Below are positions 40,780 to 51,522 of a stretch of 64,000 nucleotides of DNA, one piece after another (positions within the stretch are counted from its first letter, which is position 1; the number at the start of each line of letters is the position of its first letter). A program made the position numbers and the translations under genes. Below the pieces are notes generated by a model, which saw only the letters and a list, made by a program, of their open reading frames with translations, was not told the DNA's origin and made no database searches. Origin of the DNA: Cymodocea nodosa (Eukaryota > Streptophyta > Magnoliopsida > Alismatales > Cymodoceaceae); NCBI GenBank assembly GCA_036874045.1, contig CM072343.1:12296001-12360000 (forward strand). Direction: 5' to 3'.

Positions 40780-40800
40780 TTCCCAGGCAACAACACCAAA
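40780..40800 (-). other. Primer-binding site facing left (minus-strand Athila-type copy)
   Basis: On the minus strand it reads TTTGGTGTTGTTGCCTGGGA, directly after the LTR end at 40,806. This is the usual TTTGGCGCCGTTGCCGGGGA with CpG decay. It belongs to an element whose body would lie to the left but is gone beyond about 40,743. Confidence 0.8.
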
Positions 40801-40805
40801 TAACT

Positions 40806-42806
40806 TGTATTTGTTAACTTGGTTAATTTGTCTTTATGCTTATATCAATAATTTCTTTTTAGAAGTAAATAAACAACCTTTCACACAAATTAGATATTAA
40901 TTCCAATTTGTATTTTAACTACAAGTGCATAGTGTATATTGTATTTGTGTGCAAGTACAGGTCGATCCCATAGAGAATTGAGTAAGAATTGTGTACTGTT
41001 CTATTTTTTTATATTATACTTAATGTGTTCAGTAATCACTCCGTTGAGTTACAATTAACACAACGGATTAAGTTCGTGGAGTTATGGCTAACTCAACGGA
41101 CTAATCTCGTGGACTTAAGTTAACTCCACGAGCCTATCTTTCTAGTTTAATACTACTATTTACAAAGGAATTCGGCCAACCATTGGGCGGTTCCACAGAT
41201 TGTAAATAACATCAATTAAGCTCTTTAATGCTAGTTAATATTAGATTTATCATTAAGCAACACTAATATTCAAATATTTAAAACAGTAACCATTAGAATC
41301 TTTAAGTATCTGGAACAAATCAATTTCAGTAAACTGTAATACTATTTTCTATTTTCTGAATCAAACAAACATAAAACATTTATAATACTGACAATGATAA
41401 CTTTAATCATGATACAAAACAAACAATACAACACTTAAATACTAAATATAAACATAGATAAGTTGTTTTTGGTATTTTTGTTTTGAGATGTTCATGAAAA
41501 TGGGTGAAAGGTGAAATGTAAAAATCTCTATCAATAGTAAATACTTCTGTCACTACATGTTACGCGATTACACCATTGAAAATTTAATCACTCACAATTC
41601 TACCTCCTCTCCCTATAGAATCGCGAGTCCAGAATTGCAATATGATCTCCTCTTTAGCATACTGGCATCAACCTGAAACCAAGGCTAGAAGCTTTACGAT
41701 CTCCTGAGATATGAGTCGGTGCTTGGTGAAATGGCTCCCCTTCTCGTGATGCGATCACTCCTCACAATGGTTGTCAAGTACCGTGTTTGGCTCGGAATCG
41801 ACCCGACATCAAGAAAGTATCCTCATAGACCTCCAATGGTTGGTGATTATGGTAACGTTGGTGATGGTGTGGATGATTTAGTGAACTTCCGACGCTACCT
41901 GTAGTTAGCACAGTCCTCCACCTTTACACACACTGCCACACACCGCCAACCACACCTTCATTTTTTTTTCCTCTTCTTTTATATTTCTTTAGTAGTAACT
42001 GCTTCTACTTTGATGATCAGTTGGATTTCCTTCATTCAGATCAACGATGGTGATTTCTTCTCCCTTCCACGAGTGAATTCCTATGTGATACGTGCAATCG
42101 TGGTTTTCCTTCGAATGTCCTATTTCTGTAACCGCTACAGTGGCATACTAGAAATTAAATAGTCCGTGGAGTTACAGATAACTCAATGGACTTACTTTGT
42201 TGATTTAATTATAAAACACGTGTAATAAAGAAATAAGCTGCTAACATAACGCGTTACCTTAGTGTGTATTCATGTAACTCAACACGTATAATTATGCTAA
42301 CTTAACGAGTTAAACATGTGCATCTCACGTGACATAATAAAGCATTGAAATTCAACACGTGCATCATTCTAACTTAACGAGTTCAGATATATAACTTACA
42401 GTTTTCACTCACTAACTCAATGAGTTCTCACGTGATCTTTTTATACCTTTAAACTTGTAACTCAACAAGTTGGCACGTGATCTTTTAACAAAAGAACACT
42501 CACTCAACAAGTTGTTACTGTTCACTTAAATATTCTTTTAGCGTTTAAAACATAACTATCAGGTACATGCAATATAACTCTTCGAAAAAATAGAAAATTC
42601 AGATACTAAAAAAAAACCAGCAACTTACCGATAGTTCATAAATGTACTCAATTAATGATAATTCCTTGAAATTATGCAGATTCTTTCATTAAAGCATATA
42701 ACAGTGCAATTATAACATAATGACTTAATTCTCATATGATAAGCTAAATATTATGCAATTAACCATCATTTAACTGTTAATATTATGCACTTTTTCATTC
42801 TAAATA
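40806..42806 (-). repeat. Athila-type LTR, minus orientation, copy 2
   Basis: About 2.0 kb, inverse of 35,002-36,932 and direct match of 59,125-61,170. On the minus strand it starts TATTTAGAATGAAAAAGTGC (T(G)TTTAG in the others). It has a primer site on its left and a polypurine tract plus F-box ORF on its right, so it looks like both a 5' and a 3' LTR. The chance frame 41,719-41,904 inside is not a gene. Confidence 0.85.
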
Positions 42807-44571
42807 CTTCCCACATACTTAAATTTTGATAGTCCCTTAGCAAACCAAGATCTAATTAGTTGGTCTTTCTAAAGTGCTAGAATTAATTCTTCACCTAGTT
42901 CTTCTTCAAAATAATAAATTAGATTACTATATAAATTTTATGTATGTTTCAATAATCTGTTTTAACTTTGTTTTCTCCTCTTCAACCTACAAATATACTT
43001 AGAATATATTAAATTACATACAAAATATAACAACATCACATAGGTGTTAATTATATTATCATTTGTTCTTCTTTTCAGCATCTATCATCTTGAATTTTCC
43101 AATATGATTTCTAGAATAAATTTCAAGTACATACGAATCAAAACACAATCTAATTCAATATGATTAAGACAAGTAGAATAAAGAATTGTATCTCAAATAA
43201 ACAACTTCAAAAGTCTATTCTAGATTCATACTTCAGTAATTTTAGATAACAGAACATATACTCGATTCAAAAGATATCTGTATTTCACAAAACACTTGTA
43301 TCTTTTCAAAATAGTATATGCATATTTGTACTTTAAAAGTTAATTTGACAAGCTTGAATCATACAAGAGCTTTCTAGTGTACCCATGTATCGAGCTTGCA
43401 GTCAACAATCCCAGATCTGATTAGGATCTTAGGTTGCCAGATTTAAAGAGTCCTTTTTCAGGTCAACAATCCTTACATACCTATCTGCTCAAGTACAAAA
43501 GGCTCGTGATCAAACAAGTCAATAAACTCTCAAAGTTTCTCTTTTTTTTTTTCTTTTTTTTCTTTTCAACATAGTATATGTATGTATTTCATTAATATAG
43601 ATGTAATAAAACACAAATCTCATATAGTCCTTTTTCTATTATTTACTCAAAATATGAATCCATGTCAATAAGCTCATACTTTTTCTGTAGTTTAATAAGC
43701 TCTACACATAAATCATTCTACAAGTTTAATCAATCAAATTAAATGTATCCTTGATCATATGTATTTCATTTAATCCAAAAATCAACATTTTAGCTCTTTC
43801 AAGATTTTAGATAATTTATTGAGTTTCAGTTAAGCATTCTAATTTCATTTTAAAATCGTGAAATTGTCAAACTTATAAAATTTAGCAACAACATAAGATA
43901 CTATATTTAGATTTGTATGAATAATAAAATTTGTAGCATTTTATATAAGATTATAAATATAACATTCAATCAGTTACAGTTCTTAAAAATTTTACAGTTT
44001 CAAATATTGGATAGTAACAGCAAATTCTTATTCAAAAAAAAATTTTCAATTTCCACAGACAGAACTTTTGCAGTACCATTCTAATTCCTCTAATTAACAA
44101 AATTACATGGCTATTACTTTAATTACCTCCCTCCTATACCTACATTTTGCATTGTCCTCAATGTAAAAGATTTTACAATAAATACAGTAATTATAGCAAG
44201 CATGAATATTGTTTCATTGACTTAGCATTTAACTCAATGAACTTAGTTGAAATATAAATTAAGGATAAGTAATCAATTACATACCTCATCCTTTTGTATC
44301 TCCTTCAATATCTTCTGATTTTTGATTTTGAAAAACTTTTCATTCACACATAAAAGCAAAGTATATAACAACATAACAATTTAACTTGTTAAATCAGTGT
44401 CTTGTGTGGAACCTAGGCTCCTATGCCTTTGGTGGCTCACAAGCAAGCTAGTTGGTTTCCTAGAATAGATACCAACAAAATGGATTGATATTTTGTTTTT
44501 TTTTTTTAGAATAAAACTAAAACTAAAAAAAATGTAGAATACACACAACATTAAAAGCACAGAATCATAGT
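42807..44571 (-). other. 3' non-coding region of Athila-type copy 2, two polypurine tracts
   Basis: Matches 61,171-62,929. On the minus strand it holds a tract next to the LTR (AAATTTAAGTATGTGGGAAG, 42,807-42,827) and an earlier one after TTGAGGACAATGCAAAATGT (44,125-44,165: AGGTATAGGAGGGAGGTAA). Athila-lineage elements typically carry such extra tracts between the last ORF and the LTR. T-rich runs lie near 43,540-43,566. No gene is seen. Confidence 0.75.
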
Positions 44572-45707
44572 TTAAAAACATGATTGAAAAGTAGTAAGAA
44601 ATGGAATAAACGGGTCAGTCCATGCAAACTTTTTAGGCATAATTCTTCTTGCTATTAATTCTGTTTTAATGCAATTTACTTTCCTTTTTAGCTTGTAAAC
44701 TTGTAGTATGTTATCAATACTAAATATAAGTGTATTACCATTAATGAAATGAAATGTAGAACGTGATCCTCTTGTGTTCCAAGATAATGTAGCTGTTTCT
44801 ATTTCTATATCTATTTCAATATATTCTTCTTCCCACTTCCATTCATTTAGGTCTTTCATAATCTATATTTGAAATTTCTTCAATCCATCCCACCATCTTA
44901 TTAGACATAAAGTAGCATCATCATATTCATTATACCACATTCCCAATTGAATTTGATCGTATTCTGAAGTCGATGGGTTAGCTATATCACTCGGTATAGG
45001 TAATATTTCTATAAAATCATCATAACTGTCTATGCTTACTATGTATAAATCAGATCTAAATGCAACTGATATATCTGTGACTAGATATATATATCCATCA
45101 AGTATGACATGCATGTTGTTAATTAATGATTTCTGTCCTAGATATATCATAGTATTTTCAATCCAAGATCTATTCAGAAAATTATACACACTTAAACATA
45201 AATCTTCATCCCAATTTCGAGTTGGTCTCCAATAATATAATTTTTCAGGAATGGCTGAATTTTTATCAGAAAATATTAAGCTGACACACAATTTTCAGTT
45301 GGTACTTCATATCTATTAGGCCTTCCTATATTCCATTCTTCTCTTGTGATAGGATTTCTAATCAAAATGTCGGGTAACAGAATTGCATACTTTGGTTTGG
45401 TTCTATACATAATTAATCCTTCATTCATCCCCATAATATGATTTATTCCTTTTAATACATTGGGTGGAATTCCAACAGTTTCTTCCATATTCAGATATTC
45501 ATAGCAGATGGAACTACGATTAAATGACTTCCATAAAAATCTATCTCTAATCTTAGTCATTTTTGCAGCTTGTAGTCCATGAAAATATTTTTTTTTGACA
45601 TAGTCTTTGATTTCCTTTGATACACAACACAATCTGCACAGATCTTTAGCTGACAGGTTACTCAGTACTTCCTTTAGTGCATCCAGTGGTAATTTCATCA
45701 ATTCCAT
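44572..45707 (-). pseudogene. F-box protein ORF carried by Athila-type element, copy 2 (frameshifted)
   Basis: Read leftwards from ATG 45,707: F-box motif LPLDALKEVLSNLSAKDLCR then LCCVSKEIKDYV (residues about 5-36; binds SKP1 in SCF ubiquitin ligases), then an F-box-associated type region (LIRNPITREEWNIG near residue 118; YYWRPTRNWDEDL; VILDGYIYLVTDISVAF; MWYNEYDDATLCLIRWW). A 1-bp deletion near 45,285 shifts the frame relative to copy 3. After KFQI comes TAG (44,863) and then the same frame goes on (WKWEEEYIEIDIEIE … IMPKKFAWTDPFIPF) to 44,572. Length without lesions is about 378 codons, normal for F-box/FBA proteins. It starts 2 bp from the copia LTR end at 45,710. Whether it was captured by the element or is a host gene copied with it is not settled. 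Confidence 0.8.
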
Positions 45708-45709
45708 CT

Positions 45710-46592
45710 TGTAGGATCGTCTGTATCACAAGAGGGTGGGTGAATTGTGTCTTTAGTAATTAAATACTAGCGGATAAAACAAGAGCACAAAACACTTGTA
45801 AATGAAATTCTATTCTTTTATTTCAAGACATAATTTACAATATCTTTTTAGATCAATTCCCTTCTTGACAGTTTTGATTGAGTAATGTTCGATATACAAT
45901 TCAAATAGGAAAACAAAGCTCTTATTCAAAACTAATTTTGAATTGTATATAACCTGATCTTTATGCACACAGCTTCTTTCTTTCTCTTTGCTCAGCTTCT
46001 GTATATCTTCTTCTTCAATTGTTGAATTTCCAGACTTCTTACGTTTGCAGCTCCTTTTCTGAAATTGCTTGGAATTTCGAACTTTTTCTGATGTTGGAGA
46101 ATTTTTCAGAATATGAATATTCAAACTTAACTTTTCAGTTAGGGATCTGGATTGAATATTCAAACTTGGTTTTTGAGATTGAGATTCTCAGTTGTAATGT
46201 AGCTCGTACTCTCTATTTGTAGTTGAACTCTGTTGTCATTCACCTTTAGCATATTCATCCACTTGATTCACAATCCATAATCCATAATCCACATACTAAT
46301 TTTCTCTTTAATCCAAATTACTTTCTATTTTAATTTCCACTTTCTCCACTAACATTTTGAAAAGAGGGAGTTTTTAACATAAAGTATTCGACAAAAACGA
46401 AACGTTAACTATTCGAAAGTTTAACTATTGCAAATCTAACTTTTTGGAAATCTTTAATTTATCTGACATAAAAATAAAACTTTCCAATAATCTGTTAACT
46501 ATTATACTTAGAGAAATATACTTAGAGAATATTATGTAGACTTATTTAAATACGATAATAAAGCATATATCATCAAAATTAAATACCTAACA
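45710..46592 (-). repeat. 3' LTR of Sirevirus-like copia element A (883 bp)
   Basis: On the minus strand it begins TGTTAGGTATTTAATTTTGA right after the polypurine tract and ends ATCCTACA. It matches 56,726-57,370 over its last 650 bp, ends included (…TGATACAG/TGACACAAAC … ATC(C/T)TACA). Both LTRs clearly differ, so the element is not young. A candidate driver of minus-strand transcription into the F-box ORF. Confidence 0.92.
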
Positions 46593-46607
46593 ATCTCCCT
46601 CTTTTTG
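46593..46607 (-). other. Polypurine tract of copia A
   Basis: Minus strand AAAAAGAGGGAGATT directly before the LTR TG, preceded by GTTTTGACATCATC. This is the classic Sirevirus-type arrangement. Confidence 0.9.
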
Positions 46608-46639
46608 ATGATGTCAAAACTTAATAAGTCACATAATTT

Positions 46640-49506
46640 ATATCTCCCCCTTTTTGACATTATAAAAAAGTAAACAAACTATTTTCTCCTCCTTTAGAAA
46701 GTTAAGCAAGTTAAATGTAAGGAAGGAAATCTTACTAAGTATATATTAATCAAAACGATAGTTTCAAACATACATAGGATTTATGGATTAAGCATAAACT
46801 GTTTAATATCATAAATTGTGAAAAATAATCACGTAACATTAAAATCAGTAAATAGTTTACATAATAATTTTGGTTACAAATTACAAAAAATAAATCATGT
46901 AATACATAATTTGTATAATCACAAGTCTCTTTGTCTTCGAAAAATATCAATCAGAGTATTTGAAATTTTGTTTGCAATTTCTGTACTAACTCTATTTATC
47001 TGATCAAGTAATGCTTGATCTAAATCATTTTGAGAACCTTGTGATGGTTGCTGTAAGAATTCAGTATGTATGTCTGTATCTATACCTGTATGTATTTCTG
47101 TATGTATACCTTGTTGTATATCTGTATGTTGCTGTGTTTCTGTAAATTGTGTGGATTGTTGCTGTTGTGGCTATGACTGTATTTGCCGATCTTGTTGTTG
47201 TTGTTGTCGGAGGACAGGTGTATCTGCTTCCTAGTATTTTTGGAGTTCCTTTGTAGAGAAAGATCTTGACTTTAATCTTTTCTATGGCCAAGGTGTAATA
47301 TCTGTTTGACTTGCTACAATTCTCAAAATCGTATCACCATAAAATAATTTACTTTGCAAATGTAAGATATGAGAAACAAAAATATCATACCAGTTCACCT
47401 GTATATGGTTTATTAATGTGTATGTAGCATATAGACAACATCTGCCAACTTCTGCCCCATGACCAAACCTCTGAAACAATGTAGCATGCAATATTTTTGC
47501 AATAAAACGTGCTTGGCTATTTAAGTCATTTAGTAATCTCAATGGTTTGTTGGCAGTTGATCTTTGGCTAAACTTGTAATGTCCCATCTCAATCGATAAA
47601 CCTGTTTTCTATCTGATAATTTAACTCCTTCATTTTTCAGACCAAGTACCTAATAAAGTAAATCTGGAGTTAAATATATGTTATTGTCTTGTATATTAGA
47701 AACAAGAATACCTTCTTCCACTATTAAGTTTGAGTAAAAACAACTGATAAGTTTGGGTATAGCAAGATGGCCTGACTATTGTAGAAGTAGAGTCAACAAG
47801 CCTTGAAATTCAAATAGTTCTCGTATGTGTGCCATCCCTTCAAACTTAACTGGTATTGAATATAAAACTGTAAAAGTTTTATATGTTTGAAATTTGTCAT
47901 AACAGGAATTATTTTTGAACCATAATAGTGTATTTGCAACTAAACTCTGTTCAGGATTAGGTATTTTCCTGTCATGATGTTCTAATCTAGGAATTGTTTC
48001 AATATTATCAGCAACATCTATATTTTCAGATCTTTCAGAACTGGTGGAATTGCCATCAAAATTTGTATAAATGTCTGAAATATCTGTTATTGTCGTATCA
48101 ATAATCTACTGAATTTCTTCTGTTTGTTCTTCTAGAAATATTTCAGTAACAACAGTCTCTATAGCAATCTGTATATCAGCAACATGTATATCTATATTTG
48201 ATCTATTTAACTGTCTTTGTATGAAAGAATGTTCTATATCTATTTGTGGAATAGAATCATCTTGTATTTTTGAAATTTGTATATGTGAGACATTGGTAGT
48301 ATCATATTCTATTTGTAACTATGTATGTTGTTGATTATATACATTTATCAACAAGTATACTATATACTGTAACAGACATAACCATATATGTAAAATGTAG
48401 TTTAAGCAACTGTACCAAAATTCAAAAGTCTCTGTTCAAGATACAGTAAGAGGAAGAATATCTATACATTCCTCTTCAGATGAAATATCTTCAAAATTCA
48501 TAAACTAAGTGCCTATGTTGTCAAAAATATCATCAAATTGGATATCATCTGTATATGTATCATCAAAATTTCCTACATTCTCTCTTTCCGTAGGAAAAGA
48601 ATGTGTGCTTGTAGCATTGTGTGAAAAACTGTCCATTGTATTAAAAGATACATTAATGTGACACAATACCTTAGAGTATATGCTTGTAAGCCAATATTTG
48701 TCACATCTACTGGGATTCCTGACAAAAATGTTTGTCCAGCTTCTGCAATGGAGCATAGTTTTCCATTTTTCACTGATTCTTCTTTTTGCTGCAATATTCC
48801 TTGTACACCTGTAGTTAGTCAAAAATATTCAATTGTCTTTTTCTTTTTTTGACTATATGTCTGCAGTGTTTCAGGTTGTTCAAGAGGTTCTAAAATTGTC
48901 TTAATTTCTCCTGTTAAAGGCACATAGGGTCTTGATGATCCTTCACCATGATGCTTAGGTGGTAATAATGGAATATAGAGTTTTAAACTTTCCACCTCTG
49001 CCATTTTGAGTTGATAAACTCTTTATCCTTCACTTCGAAGGTCCATTTTGCTAATGGCAGTTTTCTATTCATCTATATACAGTTTAATATCATCTAAAAC
49101 AGCTAGGGGGAAAATAATGTTGGGAATACAAGGATTATAATTCCCTGTTTGCATTTTCGATCATTGGTCCTCACTTCTTTCCATAATAAGTGATAGATTG
49201 TACCGATGTCTCTAGTATATGTCCAGAACTTACAATCGCAGGGTTAGGCTGTAAATGTCTTTTCCATAAATGCAATGCGGAAAGTTTAGTTTGTTTTAGT
49301 CTAAACTGTGTTTCAGCATAATTTCGAATAAATTTCCAACAGAAATTTTTCTCATCTTGAACAACTTTTCTTATTTCATGTAGTATTTCATTTGAAAAAG
49401 TGTACCTTGAATAGATGTCGTTGATTTCATTCTGCATTTTCTGAAGTTCCAGCTCTCTTTTCTGTACTTTTGTCATTCTACCACGTCCTCTTCCACGTCC
49501 TAACAT
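46640..49506 (-). pseudogene. Extra ORF of copia A (env position; plant transposon protein domain)
   Basis: Between pol and the 3' LTR, minus strand, broken by many stops. It starts with MLGRGRGRGRMTKVQKRELE (49,506), then Pro-rich PLLPPKHHGEGSSRPYVPL (about 48,970), and acidic, Ile/Asp/Thr-rich linkers. The recognisable core at about 47,780-47,300 reads ISCFYSNLIVEEGILVSNIQ, YLTPDLLY then VLGLKNEGVKL, and ARFIAKILHATLFQRFGHGA, the pattern of the domain called 'putative plant transposon protein' (Pfam PF20167, from memory). The tail is Gln-rich (about 47,200-47,060) and ends in a short coil. Sireviruses often have an env-like ORF here; no signal peptide or clear membrane segment was seen. Confidence 0.65.
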
Positions 49507-49519
49507 TGTCGATTAATCT

Positions 49520-51510
49520 TTGCTTTGCACTGTAGAACTTAGTGGAAGTAAAGATTGTGAAGCTAGGGTTTTACCAAGGTAGAAACACAAAAGGTTGTTA
49601 GTAAAACATTTATAACTCTTCGAGTTTATAAATGGATAAACAGATTCAATCATTGAAATCATAAATATAAGATCCATTATCGATAAATAACTCGAGTGCC
49701 TGCAATAACTGTACAAGTTTTACAACCAACAATTGCATAATACTTAGCGTAACTGTTCATATAAAGAAAATAACTTCAGGCTAAGTGAAAAGTGAGAAAA
49801 CTCGAAGACTTATGATAACTATTCGAGTTTCTCGAAGGAATAGGTGTGAAAAGTCAAAGAGTTAAACATAACTATTCGAGTTTCAACTGAGACATTATAA
49901 AGTGGTGAAATTCAACACGTGCATAATTTGAACTTAAGGTGTTCAGAAAGTTTCGGAGACTTATAAACCTAATTATCCGATGCTCAGGTGCATTTCGAAG
50001 AGTTACAGATAACCTTCTGAAAGATAACTTACGTCAATCTTCCAGATCACGACACGTGTACTTAAGTAGTTTTATAATAAAGAGATGGTTTAGATAGTTA
50101 CAAATCTAACTTTCTGATGCCCAAATGCATTTCGAAGAGTTACAGATAACTTACCAAAAATCCACTTAAGTCATGCATTATGGTTTTGACACGTGTACTT
50201 CAGGAAATAATAAAATAGTATATTGAACGTTTTAAAACACAACTGTCTGATACTTGCAATATAACTTGCCGAAACAATAGAGAATTCGGATACTTAAGAA
50301 TTAAAAAACCTGCAAGTCACCAATAGTTCAGAAATGTACTTAATTAAAGTGTATTTCCTAAAATTATGTAGATTCTTTCATGAAAACATATAATAGTTCA
50401 TAAGAACTGAATTATTATACGAGAAATTGCTCCCCCTACATAAATGTAGTGTAAAGAATCTATGACGTACTTAATGTGGGTTGCCAAACCCTAAGTAGAT
50501 TTGGCTTTAAAAGGTCAAATAGCTTACTTAAAGAGGATGCTAAGCCTTAAATAGATTTGAGTCTCTCTTTTTCTTTTTTCTTTTTTTAATTTAATTTAAA
50601 TTAAATACAGAAATAAGTAGTAGAGTTAACAATTTAGACTTTCTAGCTTTTATCTTATTCAGTTTACAAAAGATAATTCATAAAGATATACTTGTAGAAA
50701 CTTAAAAAGAATACAATAATGAGTACACAAACTTAAGACTAAATTTGTACATTATGTGTAAAGAGTAGATAATAAAAAAAAAAAAAAAAGGATTATATGC
50801 ATAGATTATGGCAGGATTGTTGTAACACCTTGAAAGATAAATTAAGTTTGAGTACATTGTCCTTTTTTTTTATTCATATATATATATTATGTATTACCTC
50901 TCACAATATCATCTTTTTACGTGATCACAATCCCTTACTTAGGGGAAAGATAACCAATTACTCAATTACAAGTGAGAACAGGTAATAATAATTTTTTTTA
51001 AAAAAATATAATCTGAATTACTTGCAAAATGAGTTTTTAGTCAGCACATCCCAAACCAGTTGGTTTAAGTGACTAGGGTTTAAGATCCCCCAATGGACTT
51101 AATTACTCAAGTAATTACAAACAAAAAACAAACAAAAAATAAAACAAGATAGTAAATTAAATTAGAGTCAACCGTAAGACTTAATTTTTCTAACAGAATG
51201 TTAATAACTTTCCTTTAATAAAAAGTACATACTTTCTATGTATTTTCTTGTTAAAATCTCTATAATAGCATAGACATAAGTAACAAAAATATAGTTAGCA
51301 CTTATACTGAATCAATTTAACTGTCCTTAATTAATCTTTTCTAAATTTTTCTTAAATAAATTGACTTCAATAAAAATCAGAATTTCATAACTTCTTAACT
51401 ACCAGAAAACTGTAATTCGAAAATAGATATTTTGTTTTGTTTTGTTTTTATTTTTTTAATGATAAAAACATTAAATTCTAAAACTACCTTATAACAAACC
51501 AAAATACAAT
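49520..51510 (-). other. Spacer in copia A with an Athila-LTR-like piece
   Basis: Non-coding. 49,740-50,430 closely follows the Athila-type LTRs in minus orientation: CTTAAGTCATGCATTATGGT then TTTGACACGTGTACTT at 50,165 equals 60,787; AATTCGGATACTTAAGAATT at 50,283 equals 60,955. A GGGGGAG tract lies just right of it (50,432-50,440). 50,440-51,500 has poly-A, T-rich runs and no recognisable gene; a CCAGTTGGTTT word also occurs in the Athila 3' regions. It is probably a truncated, diverged Athila-type 3' end nested between pol and the extra ORF. Confidence 0.6.
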
Positions 51511-51522
51511 GAACAGGACCAT

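Noticed and set aside
41719..41904. 61-aa ORF, with similar open frame at 60,080-60,340
   Set aside because: Inside Athila-type LTR copies; frames are not conserved between them.
44572..45707. F-box ORF as an ordinary host gene unrelated to the retroelement
   Set aside because: Not fully excluded, but the same ORF-polypurine-LTR order occurs twice at the env position, which a simple host gene does not explain.
45810..46163. 117-aa minus-strand ORF, with a homologue at 56,826-57,140
   Set aside because: Both lie in the two LTRs of copia A; the similarity is LTR identity, not a gene family.
47061..47291. Thr/Tyr/Arg-rich minus ORF (TYRYRYRHTY-like)
   Set aside because: It is the wrong frame of the Gln/Thr-rich tail of the copia A extra ORF.
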